From NCBI RefSeq assembly GCF_014174165.1, contig NZ_JABEQN010000012.1, positions 62,001 through 126,000 of the forward strand: 64,000 bases of DNA, given 5' to 3'. Below are positions 16,523-27,447 of this stretch, one piece after another. The stretch comes from Gluconacetobacter dulcium (GTDB lineage Bacteria; Pseudomonadota; Alphaproteobacteria; Acetobacterales; Acetobacteraceae). The notes beneath the pieces were generated by a model. That model searched no databases. It saw only the letters and a list, made by a program, of their open reading frames with translations, and was not told the origin of the DNA. The position numbers and the translations under genes were made by a program. The stretch's first letter is position 1, and the number at the start of each line of letters is the position of its first letter.

Positions 16523-18042
16523 CCGCCTTTCCTGCGCGCGCCCCGGTTTCGGGCCGCTGCCGGCGCCTGCTGTGCGGTGCCGGCGCGCTCGCGCTGCTGG
16601 CGGACCTGGGCGGCTGCGCGGTCGGACCGAACTTCCACCACCCCTCCGCCCCCGCGACGCAGTTCGCGCAGGCGGGCCGCCCCACGCGCACCGACGGCAC
16701 GGCGGGGGCGGACGGGCAGGCCCAGACCTTCCACCCCGGCGCCGACATCCCCGCCCGGTGGTGGGAACTGTTCCACTCCCCGGCGCTGGACCGTCTGGTC
16801 CGGCACGCGCTGGCCAACAGCCCGGACCTGGAGGCCGCACGCCACGCGCTGCGCGTGGCGCAGGAAAACCGCGCCGCCCAGGCGGGGGTGCTGTATCCCA
16901 ACATCTCGGCCAGCTTCAATCCGGCACGCTTCAAGACCTCGCGCACCTACTCGCCGGTGCCCAACAGCAATCGCTGGCTGTACACCGTCCACACGGCGCA
17001 GTTGAACATCTCCTACCAGGCCGATATCTGGGGCGGCCTGCGACGCGGGATCGAAGCCTCGGGCGCCCAGCGCGACGCCGAACGCTATCAGCTCGAAGCC
17101 GCCTACCTGACCCTGACCGGCGAACTGGTCCAGGCGGCCATCGCCTACGCCGGGCTGCGCGCGCAGGTCGACACGGTGCAGGACGTCATCTCCAGCCAGC
17201 GCCAGATCCTGGAATCCGCCACGCGCCAGATCGCCCTGGGGCAGATGTCCGACGCCGACCTGGCCCAGCAGCGCGCCCAGCTTGCGCAGGACGAAGCCAC
17301 CCTGGTGCCCCTGCGCCAGCAACTGTCGCAGCAGCATGACCAGATCGCCGCCCTGGCCGGCGACATGCCCGACGCGCCCACGCCCGATTTCACGCTGGAC
17401 GGCTTCACCCTGCCCCAGGACCTGCCCGTCAGCCTGCCGGCCCGGCTGATCGACCAGCGGCCGGACGTCAAGGTGGCCGAAGCCGGCTGGCACGCCGCCT
17501 GCGCGCAAGTGGGCGTCGCCATCGCCAACCGCCTGCCCAACCTGCAACTCAGCGCCCAGCCGGGCCTGGCGGCAGCCTCGATCGGCCAGTTGTTCGTCCC
17601 CGGCTACGGCCAGTGGATGGTCGCCGGCATGCTCTCCCAGCCCCTGTTCCAGGGCGGGCAACTGATGCATCAGGAACGCGCCGCCCGCGCGCAGTACGAA
17701 CAGGCCGCGGCCGAATACCGCTCCGCCGTCGTCGCCGCCGTGCAGGACGTCACGGACAGCCTCAACGCCGTCAGCGCCGATGCCACGGCCCTGGTCGCCG
17801 ACAGCGAAGCCGAACGCGCGGCCACGCGCAGCCTCGACATCGCCCGCGCGCGCCTCGCCTACGGCGACGCCTCGCGGGTGGACATGCTGCTGGCCACCCA
17901 GACCACGCTCCAGGCCCGCGTCACCCTGGCACAGGCCCGCGCGGCCCGCCTGTCCGACACCGCCGGCCTGTTCCAGTCGCTCGGCGGCGGCTGGTGGAAC
18001 CGCCACGACGCCCCACCCGCCCATGGCGGCTGGCCGCCATAA
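16519..18042 (+). CDS. RND efflux outer-membrane channel lipoprotein (NodT/OprM family)
   Basis: TolC-like outer-membrane channel, 507 residues, third component of the RND pump. The ATG overlaps the pump stop codon as ATGA, indicating coupled translation. The signal peptide ends in a lipobox (LADLGGC, Cys about 34), followed by VGPNFHHPSAP, the standard mature start of NodT-family factors. Two OEP repeats of long helices can be seen (about 90-270 and 300-490), with YQADIWGGLRRGIEASGAQR and VDMLLATQTTLQARVTLAQA as characteristic stretches. The gene completes a three-gene efflux operon. Confidence 0.92.
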   Translation: MTAFPARAPVSGRCRRLLCGAGALALLADLGGCAVGPNFHHPSAPATQFAQAGRPTRTDGTAGADGQAQTFHPGADIPARWWELFHSPALDRLVRHALANSPDLEAARHALRVAQENRAAQAGVLYPNISASFNPARFKTSRTYSPVPNSNRWLYTVHTAQLNISYQADIWGGLRRGIEASGAQRDAERYQLEAAYLTLTGELVQAAIAYAGLRAQVDTVQDVISSQRQILESATRQIALGQMSDADLAQQRAQLAQDEATLVPLRQQLSQQHDQIAALAGDMPDAPTPDFTLDGFTLPQDLPVSLPARLIDQRPDVKVAEAGWHAACAQVGVAIANRLPNLQLSAQPGLAAASIGQLFVPGYGQWMVAGMLSQPLFQGGQLMHQERAARAQYEQAAAEYRSAVVAAVQDVTDSLNAVSADATALVADSEAERAATRSLDIARARLAYGDASRVDMLLATQTTLQARVTLAQARAARLSDTAGLFQSLGGGWWNRHDAPPAHGGWPP

Positions 18043-18060
18043 GGCGACGGGCCGCCCCTC

Positions 18061-18210
18061 TTAACAGGTCAGAACGCCGCCGATCTCGCGGCACACGCCC
18101 CGGGTCGTTCCTTCCCCGTCCCGCATGATCCATCCGCCCGGCCCGGTCGGCGCCACGGTCACGCCTCGGCGCTGCACCGCGATCCGCCGATCGATGTCAT
18201 TCCGCAACGC
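18061..18210 (-). other. In-frame continuation beyond TAG of the 104-aa secreted protein gene
   Basis: Immediately after the TAG at 18211-18213 the same frame stays open for 49 codons and ends in TAA. The putative tail reads sensibly (VTVAPTGPGGWIMRDGEG, then GVCREIGGVLTC) and uses normal codons for this genome. This suggests the TAG is a recent nonsense mutation, a sequencing error, or a read-through site, and that the intact protein would be about 154 residues. Confidence 0.4.
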
Positions 18211-18525
18211 CTACTCGCGCTGCCATTGTTCCGGCGTCGGCGGAGACGACGCGCCACGCTGCCCGCGCGCGGCATCAAGCGCCGCCTGATCGCGCGCAAT
18301 CGCCTGCTGCTGGCGGGTGCGGGCGGCGAGATCCTGCTGCCTGATCGCGGTCTCCGCCGCCGCCTGCCGCCGCGCCTGGTCGGCGGCCGACGCCACGCCC
18401 GCCCCCGGCATGAACACGCCCGGCGGAAGGCCCGCGCCGCCAGGATAGGCCTGCGACCACGCCGCCGCTCCCCACGGCCCCCCTGCCAGCCCCACGATCA
18501 GGGCGGCCAGCCGGGCGGACGACAT
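18211..18525 (-). CDS. Small secreted alanine/glutamine-rich protein
   Basis: 104-residue protein of unrecognised family. A signal peptide covers residues 1-24 (MSSARLAALIVGLAGGPWGAAAWS) with a plausible AWS-QA cleavage site. A glycine/proline segment follows, then a charged, alanine- and glutamine-rich helix (about 50-90, SAADQARRQAAAETAIRQQD) that looks like a coiled coil. It starts 2 bp after the dienelactone hydrolase stop (TGAGGATG), so it is probably translated from the same mRNA. The gene ends at a TAG after which the frame continues for 49 codons (see 18061-18210). Confidence 0.6.
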   Translation of the reverse strand: MSSARLAALIVGLAGGPWGAAAWSQAYPGGAGLPPGVFMPGAGVASAADQARRQAAAETAIRQQDLAARTRQQQAIARDQAALDAARGQRGASSPPTPEQWQRE

Positions 18526-18527
18526 CC

Positions 18528-19340
18528 TCACCGTGCCGCCCCCACGAGATGCGTCGCCAGCCAGCCACGCATCAGGGCGTAAGACTGCTCGGCCGCATCG
18601 GCATCGTACCGGCATGGCCCCTTCGGCGTGGTGGCCTCGGTCTCGGTAAAGCAATGCACCGCATGGCCGATCGCCACGAACTGCCAGGCCGTGGGCGTCT
18701 GGCTCATCTCCCGCAGAAAGGCCGGAACGTCGGGCATCGTCCACTGATCGTCCGCCCCATTCATCACCAGCACGGACGCCCGGATCCCCCGCGCCAGTGC
18801 AGGATCATCGGTCGCCAGATCGCCATGGAACGACACCACCGCGCCCAGCTCGGCCCCGCTGCGCGCCAGGTCCAGCACCGCCGTTCCGCCGAAACAGAAC
18901 CCGATCGCCGCCAGGCGGGAAAGATCGATCGGCGCCGATGCCGCCTGCGCCCGCAATTCGGCCAGCGCCCCCGCCATTCGCGCCCGCAGCAACGCCCGGT
19001 CGGCCATCAGCGGCCTGACCGCCGCCTGGGCCTGCGCATCATCCGCCGGGCGCACCGAGGCACCATAAACGTCCGTCAGCAGAATGACGTAACGCTGCCC
19101 CGCGATCATCCGCGCCTTGTCGATGGCGATCGCATTCACCCCATGCCAGTTGGGCACCATGACCAGCCCCGGCCGACGGCCCGGAACCGAATCGTCATAG
19201 ACCAGCACGCTATCGAACCGCACGCCATCCTGGGTCCAGGTAACGGGCCGCGTCACCATCCGCGCCATGGCGTCACCCTGTCCGGCGAACAGGGCCGCCG
19301 CAATCAGGCACAACAGGCCCGCGAGCCGCCATGGCCGCAT
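18528..19340 (-). CDS. Exported dienelactone hydrolase family protein
   Basis: Alpha/beta hydrolase of about 270 residues. The second of two nearby ATGs (19340, MRPWRLAGLLC) is preferred because GGAGG sits 6 bp before it; the first (19346) has no room for a spacer. A signal peptide spans about residues 1-26 (ending AGQGDAMA), so the protein is periplasmic. The nucleophile is the cysteine in IGFCFGGTAVLD, the acid is in MNGADDQWTM, and the histidine is in IGHAVHCFTE, as in dienelactone hydrolases. These enzymes open lactones or hydrolyse related esters; the substrate here is unknown. The small secreted protein gene follows with a 2-bp gap. Confidence 0.85.
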   Translation of the reverse strand: MRPWRLAGLLCLIAAALFAGQGDAMARMVTRPVTWTQDGVRFDSVLVYDDSVPGRRPGLVMVPNWHGVNAIAIDKARMIAGQRYVILLTDVYGASVRPADDAQAQAAVRPLMADRALLRARMAGALAELRAQAASAPIDLSRLAAIGFCFGGTAVLDLARSGAELGAVVSFHGDLATDDPALARGIRASVLVMNGADDQWTMPDVPAFLREMSQTPTAWQFVAIGHAVHCFTETEATTPKGPCRYDADAAEQSYALMRGWLATHLVGAAR

Positions 19341-19386
19341 CGTCATCCTCCATTGGACGGCGGGCGGGACACCCCCGCCCGCACCA

Positions 19387-21324
<1,938 letters not shown>

Positions 21325-21507
21325 TGTATTTTCAATCCGCCTGTCTGACCGGTTCTATTACCGATTTCTTGGTTGGGGGGATGCACATCTTTCAATATAA
21401 GAGTTTTATCTCCTTTACACGAGCCCAATTTCAGGCCCGGATGCCCTGGTGCTGAAACATCCGAAGCCCCCGTTGGTTCATGGCCCTCATCGCGGGTTTC
21501 CGTTCGC

Positions 21508-22950
21508 TCATCCGCCACCGCCCGGCCGCTCCGGCGCGGTTTCGAGCGTAAAGGGCAGCGCATCCCGCCGGTTGATATCCAGCGCCAGACGATGATGCAG
21601 TGGCGGATGCGCGCGCGACCGGCATTCGGTCCAGTCGCACAGATGGCAGGAAATACCGACGGGAATCGCCGGCGCCTGAAGATTCAACCGGTCGGAATAA
21701 ACGATTTCCGAGGCGCGGGTGATGTCGCACCCCATGGCGATGGCATGGACCGGTTGCAGGTCGTTCCAGCCGGTCGAAATACCCGACACCGTCCGCGAGA
21801 AGCACAGGAACGTCCGCCCGTCGGTAAACTGGGTCACCTGCGCCTGCACCGCGCCGGGGGTGGCGAAACAGGTGTTGGCATTCCATTGCGGGCAGGAATG
21901 CCCCTGCCGGGGCACCGGAAAACCGCAGGCGGAGAAACTCTTTGTCATGTTGCCCGCCGGGTCGGTGCGCACGAAAAAGAACGGCACCCCCCGCTCGCCC
22001 GGCTTCTGCAAGGTCGAAAGCCGCTGCGCCGCCTGCTGGTACGACACACCAAACCGCGCCGAGAGAATATCCAGATCATAGCGCAGCGCCGTCGCCGCCG
22101 CGAGAAACGGCGAATACGGCATCAGCAGCGCGGCGGCGGCATAATTCACCAGCCCGATCTGGATCACGATGCGGGCATCCTCGGTGCTGGGCGCGATCTC
22201 CTGCAACAGCGCCTCGATCACCTCCCGCCCTTCCAGCAGCATCAGTTGAAAGGCAAGCTGGAATCCCCGACTTTCCCGCGGCAGGAGGTCCGACAGCAGC
22301 AGCAGCCGACTGTCGGGATCGTAGCGGCGGAACGCCCCGTCCAGCGCGGTGATGCGCACCACGATGCCGTGATGCTGGCGCAACCGGGTCGCGATCATGT
22401 GGTTGCTTTCCGAGGGCGCCGCCGCCTCGCCATCGGGCAGGCGGGCCGTCCGCGCCATCTCCGCGCGCACCTGCTCGGCGATCTCTTCAAGGGGGGGGAA
22501 ATGGTTCAGCCGCTCGTCATACACCAGCCGCGCCTCGTCCTGCGGCAGGATGACCCGCGTGCCCGTCGGCAGCATCAGCCGGGTCGCGTCATGATGGGCC
22601 GCGCGAAAGGCCTGATGCAGCGTCAGCACCGCCCGCGCGGCCTCCGGCTGGGCCGCCAGGGCTGCGATTTCCTGCGCCGGCACGCCATGCGCCCCCAGCA
22701 GCGGGTCGGAGAGCGCCTGATGCAGCAACCCCTCCATCCGCTGCTCGTCCACGCCCGACAGCGCCTCGATCGAGACATCCAGCGCCCGTGTCAGCTTGAT
22801 CAGCAGCGACGCCGTCACGCTGCGCTGGTCATGCTCGATCAGGTTGAGATAGCTGGGCGAAATACCCAGCCTGACGGCCAGCGCCTGCTGCGACAGAGAC
22901 CGTTCGGTCCGAAGCCGGCGGATAATGCGGCCGATGCGGGTCGGGGACAT
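21508..22950 (-). CDS. ScfR/RamB-type short-chain acyl regulator (XRE helix-turn-helix plus DUF2083)
   Basis: Transcription factor of 480 residues. An XRE helix-turn-helix is at 9-63 (LRTERSLSQQALAVRLGISP, then LNLIEHDQRSVTASLL). A middle IrrE-like/DUF955 region follows; it lacks the HExxH zinc motif, as ScfR/RamB-type members commonly do. A DUF2083 C-terminal domain carries cysteine pairs (SACGFPVPRQGHSCPQ, and CHLCDWTECRSRAH) that could bind metal or sense redox. RamB in Corynebacterium and ScfR-like proteins in Proteobacteria control acetate, glyoxylate and propionate genes. Placement between acs and malate synthase G fits that role. An array of TTTAC/GTAAA elements lies just upstream and is a likely autoregulatory operator. 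Confidence 0.87.
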   Translation of the reverse strand: MSPTRIGRIIRRLRTERSLSQQALAVRLGISPSYLNLIEHDQRSVTASLLIKLTRALDVSIEALSGVDEQRMEGLLHQALSDPLLGAHGVPAQEIAALAAQPEAARAVLTLHQAFRAAHHDATRLMLPTGTRVILPQDEARLVYDERLNHFPPLEEIAEQVRAEMARTARLPDGEAAAPSESNHMIATRLRQHHGIVVRITALDGAFRRYDPDSRLLLLSDLLPRESRGFQLAFQLMLLEGREVIEALLQEIAPSTEDARIVIQIGLVNYAAAALLMPYSPFLAAATALRYDLDILSARFGVSYQQAAQRLSTLQKPGERGVPFFFVRTDPAGNMTKSFSACGFPVPRQGHSCPQWNANTCFATPGAVQAQVTQFTDGRTFLCFSRTVSGISTGWNDLQPVHAIAMGCDITRASEIVYSDRLNLQAPAIPVGISCHLCDWTECRSRAHPPLHHRLALDINRRDALPFTLETAPERPGGGG

Positions 22951-22952
22951 GC

Positions 22953-23002
22953 TTATTTACCCGTTTTTACAAATATACAGATCAGTATGTAAATGTTTTT
23001 AC
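22953..23002. promoter_or_regulatory. TTTAC/GTAAA element array, candidate ScfR operator
   Basis: The AT-rich divergent region between the ScfR-like gene and malate synthase holds TTTAC at 22956-22960, TTTAC at 22966-22970, an inverted GTAAA at 22989-22993 and TTTACA at 22997-23002. The second and third form TTTACA-N16-TGTAAA. A further TTTACA is present upstream of acs near 21414-21419. The shared motif suggests one regulator for both genes; this is inference. Confidence 0.45.
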
Positions 23003-23096
23003 ACCATTCATGATTTAACGTCTTCTTTTGTCTGGTATCAGCTTCATGGCTCTCCTTAACTGATCGCACAGGATCATCGAAGAGGAAGGTTCGTCA

Positions 23097-23216
23097 ATGC
23101 CCGTCGAATCCATCGCCATCCACAAGGCCGTTCCGCACCGTGCCCGCCACCCCGCCGGCATGGATGCACGCCTTGCCCGGCGCATGATCATGGACAGCCA
23201 CCGGACCCGGTTCTGA
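23097..23216 (+). CDS. Possible 39-aa small ORF / leader upstream of malate synthase
   Basis: A short frame starting MPVESIAIHKAVPHRARH has a good Shine-Dalgarno (GAGGAAGG, 8 bp before ATG) and ends 91 bp before malate synthase. The product is basic (many Arg and His) and has no hydrophobic segment. No family is recognised. It could be a leader peptide involved in control of the downstream gene or simply a chance ORF with a good ribosome site. Confidence 0.3.
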   Translation: MPVESIAIHKAVPHRARHPAGMDARLARRMIMDSHRTRF

Positions 23217-23307
23217 ACCCGTCCCCAGCCTGTCCGCTCGACAGACCTGCCACCACATCCATGCCGGACCCGACCCGGTCCGTACCATCCTATCAAGGGG
23301 AACCGCC

Positions 23308-25518
23308 ATGTCCCGCCGCACGATTGGTCAGATTCAAGTCGATCACGCCCTCGATGCCTTCGTCACGAACGAGGTCCTGCCCGGCACCGGCATCGCCGCC
23401 GACCGCTTCTGGGCCGGCCTGTCCGACATCGTCTCGCAGTTCGCGCCCAAGGTTCTGAGCGCGCTGGCGCGGCGCCGGTTGCTGCAACAGGCCGTGGACC
23501 AGTTGCTGACCGCGCCGGGATTCGACGCGGCCGATGTCGAAGGCCAGATCCGCCTGCTGCGGACCACCGGCTATCTGGAACCCCAGCCGACCCATTTCGA
23601 GATCACGACCCGCGACGTGGATGCCGAAATCGCCCATGTCGCCGGCCCGCAACTGGTGGTCCCCGTCACCAATGCCCGCTACGCGCTCAACGCCGCCAAT
23701 GCACGCTGGGGCAGCCTGTACGATGCGTTCTACGGTACGGATGCCGAGCCCTATGGCGCCTCCGGCGCACCGGCGCGCGGCTATGACGAACAGCGCGGCG
23801 CGCAGGTCATCCGCCGCGTGCGTGTGCTGCTGGACGAAATCACCCCGCTGGCACAGGGCAGCCACGCCGACGCCACCCGCTATCACATCGCGGACGGGCG
23901 GCTGTTCGCGACCCTCGAAGGTGTCGCCGAACCGGTCGAACTGCGCCGCCCCGCCCAGTTCGCCGGCTTCCAGGGCACGGGCGACGCGCCAGAGGCGATC
24001 GTGCTGCGCAATCACGGCCTGCATATCGAACTGCGCTTCGACCCAACCGCGCCGATCGGCAGCCGTGACAAGGCCGGCATCGCGGACGTGATCGCGGAAT
24101 CCGCGCTGACCACCATCATGGATTGCGAGGACAGCGTCTCGGCGGTCGATGTGGAAGACAAGATTCTGGTCTACCGCAACTGGCTGGGCCTGATGAAGGG
24201 CACGCTCACGGCCTCCTTCCCCAAGGGCGGCCGGATGGTGGAGCGCCAACTGGCGCCCGACCGCCGCTACACCGCGCCCGACGGCTCGTCGCTGGTGCTG
24301 TCGGGGCGCAGCCTGATGCTGGTGCGCAATGTCGGGCACCATATGTTCACCGACGCGGTGACGGACATCACCGGCCACGCCATCCCCGAGGGCGTGCTGG
24401 ACGCCGCGATCACCGCCGCCATCGCGCTGCACGACCTGCGCGGCAACTCGCCCACCGTCAACAGCCGCACCGGCTCGATCTATATCGTCAAGCCCAAGAT
24501 GCATGGCGGCGAGGAAGTCGCGCTGTCCAACGCCCTGTTCGACCGCGTGGAGCAGATGCTGGACCTGCCGCCCAACACGATCAAGATGGGCATCATGGAC
24601 GAAGAGCGGCGCACCAGCGCCAACCTGGCCGCCTGCATCCATGCGGCGCGCAACCGCGTGGTGTTCATCAATACCGGCTTCCTCGACCGCACGGGCGACG
24701 AGATCCATTACTGCATGCAGGCCGGCCCGGTGGTCCGCAAGGGCGAGATGCGCGCCGAGCCGTGGATGGGCGCCTACGAACAGCGCAACGTCGCCATCGG
24801 CCTGGCCTGCGGCCTGAAAGGCCGCGCGCAGATCGGCAAGGGCATGTGGGCGATGCCCGACCGCATGGCCGACATGATGGAACAGAAGATCGCCCACCCC
24901 CGCGCGGGCGCGAACACGGCGTGGGTGCCTTCCCCCACGGCGGCGACATTGCATGCCCTGCACTATCATTTCGTCGATGTCCGTGCCGTGCAGACCCGGC
25001 TGGAGGCCACGCAGCCGGCGGCACTGGAATCGCTGCTCACCCTGCCGCTGGCCCGGCAGATCACCTGGTCGGCGGCCGAACGCCGGGCGGAACTGGACAA
25101 CAACCTGCAAGGCATCCTGGGCTATGTCGTGCGCTGGGTGGATATGGGGATCGGCTGCTCCAAGGTGCCGGACATCAACGATGTCGGCCTGATGGAAGAC
25201 CGCGCGACCCTGCGCATCTCCTCGCAGCATGTCGCCAACTGGCTGCGCCACGGCGTGATCTCGGAAGAGGACGTGCGCACGTCCATGACGCGCATGGCCG
25301 CGATCGTCGATGCGCAGAACCAGGGCGAGGAAGGCTATCGCCCGCTGGCCGAGAATCCCGACGGCCCAGCCTACCGCGCGGCGGCCGAACTGGTCTTCAC
25401 CGGCGCCACCCAGCCCAACGGCTACACGGAGCCGACCCTGCACCGCTGGCGCCGCGTCGCCAAGGCCCAGGCGGCACAGGGCCAGGGCACACCCGTGCTG
25501 GAACGGACGGGCGCCTGA
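23308..25518 (+). CDS. glcB: Malate synthase G
   Basis: Cytoplasmic enzyme condensing glyoxylate with acetyl-CoA to malate, 736 residues, the usual length of the single-chain G isoform. Motifs include TIMDCEDSVSAVDVEDK (about 270-287), MHGGEEVALSNALF, NTGFLDRTGDEIHYCMQAG and GKGMWAMPDRMADMM, which contain Mg2+- and acetyl-CoA-binding residues of the family. The ATG follows AAGGGG. It is divergent from the ScfR-like regulator, with acs beyond. No isocitrate lyase is in the window, so glyoxylate may come from glycolate oxidation or from a lyase elsewhere. Confidence 0.95.
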   Translation: MSRRTIGQIQVDHALDAFVTNEVLPGTGIAADRFWAGLSDIVSQFAPKVLSALARRRLLQQAVDQLLTAPGFDAADVEGQIRLLRTTGYLEPQPTHFEITTRDVDAEIAHVAGPQLVVPVTNARYALNAANARWGSLYDAFYGTDAEPYGASGAPARGYDEQRGAQVIRRVRVLLDEITPLAQGSHADATRYHIADGRLFATLEGVAEPVELRRPAQFAGFQGTGDAPEAIVLRNHGLHIELRFDPTAPIGSRDKAGIADVIAESALTTIMDCEDSVSAVDVEDKILVYRNWLGLMKGTLTASFPKGGRMVERQLAPDRRYTAPDGSSLVLSGRSLMLVRNVGHHMFTDAVTDITGHAIPEGVLDAAITAAIALHDLRGNSPTVNSRTGSIYIVKPKMHGGEEVALSNALFDRVEQMLDLPPNTIKMGIMDEERRTSANLAACIHAARNRVVFINTGFLDRTGDEIHYCMQAGPVVRKGEMRAEPWMGAYEQRNVAIGLACGLKGRAQIGKGMWAMPDRMADMMEQKIAHPRAGANTAWVPSPTAATLHALHYHFVDVRAVQTRLEATQPAALESLLTLPLARQITWSAAERRAELDNNLQGILGYVVRWVDMGIGCSKVPDINDVGLMEDRATLRISSQHVANWLRHGVISEEDVRTSMTRMAAIVDAQNQGEEGYRPLAENPDGPAYRAAAELVFTGATQPNGYTEPTLHRWRRVAKAQAAQGQGTPVLERTGA

Positions 25519-25602
25519 ACGGCCCCTTCCGCTCCGCTCCGTCCCGATTGCCCATCGGGACGGGGCTGCCCACCGGTCGGCGGCGTCACCAGAGCAGCCG
25601 GG

Positions 25603-27012
25603 TTACCCGCCGAGCGTCGGCCACCGCAACACCATCCGTCCGGTCATAGGCGACGGCGGCTCCGACCGATCCAGAGCCGCCAGGAGACGGGTCGTGGACA
25701 CCGGCCTGCGGTCGGCCTGCGCCGCCGGATGCCGTCTGGCAGGCCGTTTCCTCAATTGTTGCCAGATGCCCGCGTCGCGATCGTAGAAATCCGGAAGAAA
25801 GCGCAGAACCCCGTCCGCATCCAGAAACGCCGTCAGATAGACCACGAAGACGGGAACAGGCTCGGGCAGCGCCTTGCGCGTGGTCGTTCCCTGCGCGATC
25901 GCCTGATCGATCGCGTCGATCGGTTGCCGCATCAGCAGCGCCGCGAAATCGCGGGGTTTCTGTACCCGGATACATCCGTGGCTGATGCGGCGATTATCGC
26001 GCCTGAAGAGATTCTGGTCCGGCGTATCGTGCAGGTAGACATCGAACCGGTTCGGCATGTCGAACATGATCAGCCCGAGCCCCGCATCCGGTCCCGGCTT
26101 CTGCTCCACCTCGCCATTGGCCAGCATGATCATGCGATTCCGCGCCAGATAGCCGGGGTCGCGGCTGATCTTCGGCAGGATCTCCCGCTGCACGATATCG
26201 ACCGGAACGACCCAGGGCGGATTGTACAGACTGGCGTCGATCATGGCGCGGAATTCGGGGCTCTGGTTCCGCTCCCCATCCTGACCGACGATGACCCGCG
26301 TGGAGAATACCGGCCGGTCGGCACGGTACAGGACCAGCCTCTCCTCGGCCACATTGACCACCACCCGATCCGGCGGCATCGCGCGCGGCAACCAGCGTTG
26401 GCGTTCCAGATTCACTTCGATGCTGCGCAGACACGTCGCCCCGCCGCCCTTGCGGCCGTCACGGCCGGCGGAAGACTGGCGGCATGCGCGCAACGCCTGT
26501 CGCAACGCCAGGTAGGTCGGCGTCGCGGGCGCCAGCGCTTCGATGACCGCCGCCGGATCGGGACTGTCGATGGCGGCATCCAGCCGGGCGGCCACGTCAA
26601 CCGGTTCGGGGGTCAGCGTCTCATCGTCCCTCCGGCGGTCCACCGGCACGGCGCCACGGGCCAGGGCATCGGCATATGACAGAAAAGCGTCGGACAGTAA
26701 CAATTCGCGATCCAGCGGCGCTAAATCCGTCTCCCGCCGCAGCAGATCGGCATGAAACATTTCGGGGGCGAGGCCGTTATCCCCCGCACGCAACACCGCA
26801 TCCAGGAGGGAACGCGCCTCGGTCGATCGCACTGTCCATACGGGCTCGAAATCATGACGCGCGTAGAAACGCCGCAGCAACGCAACATTCACGGGCTCCC
26901 CGGCGACTGTCAGTTGCGACGCACCGTCGATCAGATGTCCCAGTTCCGTATTGGCATTTTCCGGATTCACCGCGCACGCCGCCAGCATGAATACCAAGGC
27001 GAGCGCACTCAT
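25603..27012 (-). CDS. L,D-transpeptidase lipoprotein (YcbB/LdtD-like)
   Basis: Peptidoglycan cross-linking enzyme forming 3-3 links, about 469 residues from ATG 27012. This start gives a lipoprotein signal peptide (SALALVFMLAACAVNPENA, lipobox LAAC), although no strong ribosome site precedes it and longer starts up to 27165 are possible. An N-terminal scaffold domain (about 20-230) is followed by a peptidoglycan-binding-like part and the YkuD catalytic domain (about 255-400), with the cysteine motif RISHGCIRVQKP. The C-terminal tail is basic. Transpeptidation occurs in the periplasm. The divergent small gene makes a poly-proline lipoprotein, so both may act at the envelope. Confidence 0.87.
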   Translation of the reverse strand: MSALALVFMLAACAVNPENANTELGHLIDGASQLTVAGEPVNVALLRRFYARHDFEPVWTVRSTEARSLLDAVLRAGDNGLAPEMFHADLLRRETDLAPLDRELLLSDAFLSYADALARGAVPVDRRRDDETLTPEPVDVAARLDAAIDSPDPAAVIEALAPATPTYLALRQALRACRQSSAGRDGRKGGGATCLRSIEVNLERQRWLPRAMPPDRVVVNVAEERLVLYRADRPVFSTRVIVGQDGERNQSPEFRAMIDASLYNPPWVVPVDIVQREILPKISRDPGYLARNRMIMLANGEVEQKPGPDAGLGLIMFDMPNRFDVYLHDTPDQNLFRRDNRRISHGCIRVQKPRDFAALLMRQPIDAIDQAIAQGTTTRKALPEPVPVFVVYLTAFLDADGVLRFLPDFYDRDAGIWQQLRKRPARRHPAAQADRRPVSTTRLLAALDRSEPPSPMTGRMVLRWPTLGG

Positions 27013-27150
27013 GGAGCGTGAGACCACGCCGCGCGCGGCGTTGCGCGACCGCGCGCCAACTACGCCCCGCCGCCGACCATCTCTGACCGTATACCAAGCT
27101 ACCCGCACGTACCATGACTCCCGGATCGACGCGATCACGCAAATAGTAGT

Positions 27151-27179
27151 TTGACTTTTTGTCAAGAGATGCTTCTAAT
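27151..27179 (+). promoter_or_regulatory. Sigma-70-like promoter for the poly-proline lipoprotein gene
   Basis: TTGACT (27151-27156), a 17-bp spacer and TCTAAT (27174-27179) form a near-consensus promoter about 40 bp before the lipoprotein start. The -35 box overlaps a small palindrome TTGAC-TTTTT-GTCAA (27151-27165), which offers a possible repressor site shared with the divergent transpeptidase gene. Confidence 0.6.
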
Positions 27180-27218
27180 TACCTGCTATCTTCTGAAATT
27201 CTAAATGGAGGGTACCTG

Positions 27219-27413
27219 ATGTTCGCGGTTTCCGAAACATTGTCCCGTTACAGGCGTCTGCGCGTGGTCGCGCTGATCGCCGCCGCATTGCCTGTGATGC
27301 TTCTGGCGGCATGTGCCGAAGACAAGCCCCCGCCGCCGCCCGCCCCGGTCGAGACGCCGCCTCCGCCGCCGCCTCCCCCGCCGCCGCCGCCCGTTCCGCC
27401 GGCACGCGGCTAA
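27219..27413 (+). CDS. Small poly-proline lipoprotein (64 aa)
   Basis: 64-residue protein starting MFAVSETLSRYRRLRVV, with GGAGGG 7 bp upstream. A lipoprotein signal peptide ends at LLAAC (Cys about 37), and the mature part is only about 28 residues, nearly all proline with a few Ala, Val, Glu and Lys. Short proline-rich lipoproteins of this kind are anchored in a membrane and may span part of the periplasm or bind peptidoglycan or SH3-like domains. Function is unknown. It has its own promoter and terminator, so it is probably a single-gene unit. A longer upstream start at 27159 would overlap the promoter and is unlikely. Confidence 0.7.
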   Translation: MFAVSETLSRYRRLRVVALIAAALPVMLLAACAEDKPPPPPAPVETPPPPPPPPPPPPVPPARG

Positions 27414-27447
27414 GGCCCTCACTTTACAATATTTTGGTTCATCCGGG

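Noticed and set aside
23015-23296. 93-codon minus-strand frame upstream of malate synthase
   Set aside because: No ribosome site, overlaps the better-supported small plus-strand ORF and promoter sequence, and shows no family features.
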